This document shows, piece by piece, positions 13,901 through 14,299 of a stretch of 14,299 nucleotides of DNA. This DNA is from Candidatus Nomurabacteria bacterium (lineage in GTDB: Bacteria > Patescibacteriota > Minisyncoccia > Phycocordibacterales > UBA1006). The translations under genes were made by a program, and so were the position numbers. The notes under the pieces were generated by a model that saw nothing but the letters and a program-made list of their open reading frames with translations, did not search any database and had not been told where the DNA came from. The stretch is from contig CALRGS010000011.1 in NCBI GenBank assembly GCA_943357975.1, forward strand, positions 1-14,299, written 5' to 3'. The first letter of the stretch is position 1. Each line of letters opens with the position of its first letter.

Positions 13901-14299
13901 CAGCATTAATAGCAACTCCTGAAAGGTTATCCAGTGCAATTGATGCTCCAGATCCGCCTCCACATGTCTGCCATTCAAAATCTCCTGTCGTTGTTTCATA
14001 CGTCAAACATTCTTCATCAGCTGCAACATCAACTGCTTTCAACATTGATTCCAAAATCTTATCGTTAGCAATTGTTGCTGCGTTACCAGATGAAGTAATG
14101 TCACCGGTAAGGTTGGCATTTGTAGTAACCGTGGTCGCCAACGTCGCAAGATCTACCGTAATACTGTTCGGCACATCAGCATCAGCAATTGATGCACAAG
14201 TTAGGTCACCGTTCGCAGCGATCGTTGTAGCAAAAGTATTCGCTCCACAATCAGATGGGTTAGCAGCGAGTGCAGTTGCAGTTGCGGCATTACCTGAAA
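7968..14299 (-). CDS. giant surface fibre/adhesin-like protein, 5' end outside window
   Basis: At least 2,109 residues. The frame is open at the window edge, so the true start and signal peptide are missing; a GTG at 14174 lies inside a repeat and is not a start. In order: Ala/Thr/Gly-rich repeats resembling phage tail fibres (14299 to about 11850; GNAATATALAANPSDCGANT, LTYETTTGDFEWQTCG); beta-propeller-like strands (about 11640-10700; AIIVATDTALYIFDANSNYL); a LamG/concanavalin-like domain (about 10700-10000; VSLWFKTNGT, SQWHHVFAQR, LLYVDGRLVGSD, FFNGDMDDLVF); more propeller-like strands (LYVGTDQGSDGGGLTVF); a Peptidase_G2-like module (about 9350-8815; ADLAEYYYSNEALEPGDVV, GVVSTQPALTIG, LAGRIPVKI); a lectin-like beta-sandwich (about 8525-8250; FSWNALAV); and an acidic Pro-rich tail. 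No LPXTG motif or membrane anchor ends the protein. It is likely secreted and adhesive, but the function is inferred. Confidence 0.85.
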   Translation of the reverse strand, partial: SGNAATATALAANPSDCGANTFATTIAANGDLTCASIADADVPNSITVDLATLATTVTTNANLTGDITSSGNAATIANDKILESMLKAVDVAADEECLTYETTTGDFEWQTCGGGSGASIALDNLSGVAINAALVLGTSDAFALGSATKMWSDLFLADGAVINFNNGNFTATHSSGALAFSGNISASNLSGSNTGDQTTISGNAATATALAANPSDCGANTFATTIAANGDLTCASIADADIPNTITVDLATLATTATSATTAGTVTTAAQGSITSVGTLTGLAITGTTNANTLAVINNAATTIGIGAVGAVNTLSSTSLTTGDLLELQLTEGTLTTGNYLTAWDVTASASVFEIGEDGIITAGTGNEVITLATGKIDSDAITLASSGGTATATSGSGLEVISNGLGLIQGCAEGGILEYTDAAGWTCGLDNTGAGLADADYGDITVSGSGTALAIDPDVVDFSDISDAMTLDASTTIGFGASTFGMTFTNDGSGNETHNLSSTGDFIVQDNGATALIVNDSGNVGIGSSSFDGTNPEKLLVDAGTTSSVTAIGAEGTINSYFQLNIQNKSTGTGASSDIVATADNGSETTNYIDMGINGSGYTAGVFGVANDAYIYNLGQNMNIGTGTSGKALSFVTGGTDITTKTRAQFNGAGNLLITGGDLTYTNNVGLVNIANTTNYTGVAGEFGIGLEVQPILTLTEPGSGTFTQIGSNIDMSGIAVTAGAGTSVITGLQITGTSDTDAGTVEGIDIANITPNASTQNGLVIGTGWDNDISFADATVNFKISDQGMLSVVDGTSGVGTLLAVGSTLSRGDLDVYGNLVKKGYIDETDIAGINDVFVYDTARDVDGGEWTNSLKSQGASWYTETKDDGVSDACVIASDDRCGKSEFPKKAIIVATDTALYIFDANSNYLWMKFTQSGTNALGADSANNPSSVFAQNGYIYVGTNGASGTGMYEFDFPGDKMFKYNTTNRSQGDLALGSRNSTVTYNVDARTDMALNSLLVNDVHAATIQGGSNVLANGGPLNGARFIVAGTDDGMSVVNTATGITYDYGDGAITDNYQSVYLTRRGRLFGLNSTDSGVDRFGLITTSTNSIDTAQTDVTTVAKRFNGTTRPASLWKSAPTINTNSPDALDVSEQGSYAEVDTVLTGRGDVLYVGHSLGMTEIHDTNGISAATVQPWSKFYSTTLQTDYMAATNKGMYSFEDTSGDLTDSAVTNNVLEPEDAPTYDVNGVRGKGIRFNGSSDFLCSDVDNNAGCDVETDFAVGTTAFHVSLWFKTNGTVSAVQTLVDKEAAIVAGTAGTGWRIWLTATGTVAFGMDDDTTWGPDDQATSTDDFDDSQWHHVFAQRVNAAGILLYVDGRLVGSDTTVAVVATLDTTPAILTVGAKCNLIINCTTATEFFNGDMDDLVFAMAGATTTDTLNQAQIRKIYLAGLEAMKHKTITVTAATSATTTTIVDTGESWTPNEFVGQMVTITAGTGIGQSRRVTSNTTTSLTVSPAWSVTPSTDSDFAIKPEFLYGSSTNVTSVAATVEPFMGRTQSLYVGTDQGSDGGGLTVFTGFGNTFVSDLYHGDTEKTDNSSSEWTGTDYDDIQSIDVKSGILVTGSAAATWVEMPDRDIQQMLDMLAGNLDLIRGELIADSLQASGLEFGAAGSADLAEYYYSNEALEPGDVVAIQPDQPAGVGKSATKYQKNLLGVVSTQPALTIGASAPNSYAIALAGRIPVKITNENGAVHSGDMLTSASRAGYAMKATSAGAVLGRVINEPGVMTACDATLPTIEESVGDGPGVIPVDTLIDPTLPPAENNDSENKNNVDTDEPMCGYAMLFVGLGDSLGSDVEKLATEFNETNGLSAATTEESIMTFLRSVKDARLADGSVLQSIFTDRIAAGVEILTPTLIADDIAVATLTASGAVTFGGQVAFTLPPVFNKDTAGFAVIYEGARSVRIDFENSYIAQPVVSAGMSFESDDNVTDAEAEALFAAGIQSIVTSKSQAGFTILINKNAPRDIRFSWNALAVQDAKLFESIIPGLVIDPDPEPDPIPVPDPAPDPEVVPDPEPDPIIIPDPEPDPIPVPDPAPDPEVVPDPEPDPIPEPDPAPEVVPDPIGEGDVVL
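8034..8208 (-). repeat. two identical 85-nt direct repeats encoding the Asp/Pro/Glu tail
   Basis: Positions 8034-8118 and 8124-8208 are identical over 85 nt with a 90-nt (30-codon) period, and a partial degenerate copy lies at about 7999-8033. They encode DPEPDP, PVPDPAPDP and EVVPDP units. The perfect identity indicates a recent duplication or gene conversion. Confidence 0.92.
13561..13699 (-). repeat. fibre repeat copy A
   Basis: Matches 14161-14299 at exactly 600 nt (200 codons) distance, with 11 differences in 139 bases by eye. It encodes the segment from GNAATATALAANPSDCGANT to ASIADADIPNTI. Most differences are silent. Confidence 0.85.
14161..14299 (-). repeat. fibre repeat copy B, cut by window edge
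   Basis: Second copy of the unit at 13561-13699, with DVPNSI in place of DIPNTI. The copy is still matching at the last base of the window, so the repeat array probably continues upstream in the gene. Confidence 0.85.

Noticed and set aside
7968..14299. Prophage, because of tail-fibre-like repeats
   Set aside because: No capsid, terminase, portal, integrase or other phage gene is present, and the neighbours are cell-surface and housekeeping genes.
129..14299. Alternative genetic code with TGA recoded, suggested by absence of TGA stops
   Set aside because: Ten genes are too few to judge stop usage. The long frames contain no in-frame TGA, glycine is encoded by GGN and tryptophan by TGG, so the standard code suffices.

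Overview
The window looks like part of a small-genome Patescibacteria (Candidate Phyla Radiation) chromosome, most likely from the Parcubacteria. This is inferred from the character of the proteins: very large repetitive secreted proteins, dockerin- and cohesin-like proteins with single membrane anchors, short intergenic regions, and no clear Shine-Dalgarno sequence before any start. No rRNA or other taxonomic marker is present. The standard bacterial code fits: every stop is TAA or TAG, and long ORFs with many GGN glycine codons contain no in-frame TGA.

Left part (1-3640), housekeeping. Peptide deformylase (def) and methionyl-tRNA formyltransferase (fmt) overlap on the + strand and form the N-formyl-methionine cycle. 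fmt carries three GC-rich hairpin elements inside its reading frame. A + strand gene for a possible DNA-binding protein of unknown function follows, with its own promoter and a terminator that overlaps its stop codon. On the - strand, a ribosome hibernation factor (HPF/YfiA type) and a membrane-anchored FKBP-type prolyl isomerase form a tight pair ending in a terminator that faces the previous one. A monocistronic 100-residue orphan gene on the + strand follows, with a good sigma70-like promoter and terminator.

Middle part (3643-7962), a four-gene - strand operon for exported proteins. A TTGCGT-17-TATAAT promoter at 7934-7962 leads into a small membrane-anchored protein with a Pro/Ala tail. 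Next comes a secreted FN3 protein with a run of 17 glycines and a C-terminal dockerin-like domain. Two paralogous cohesin-like proteins with signal peptides and C-terminal membrane anchors follow, and a terminator closes the unit. A dockerin protein beside two membrane-anchored cohesin-like proteins suggests a small surface assembly system. This is the most interesting biological hypothesis in the window.

Right part (7968-14299), the 3' end of a giant - strand gene that runs off the window (at least 2,109 residues here). It encodes a surface fibre or adhesin-like protein. In order from the N-terminal side it has phage-tail-fibre-like low-complexity repeats, a beta-propeller-like region containing a LamG domain, a module resembling the C-terminal Peptidase_G2-type domain of phage appendages, a lectin-like beta-sandwich, and an acidic proline-rich tail built from identical 85-nt direct repeats. 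Together the middle and right parts suggest a cell-surface or host-contact locus.
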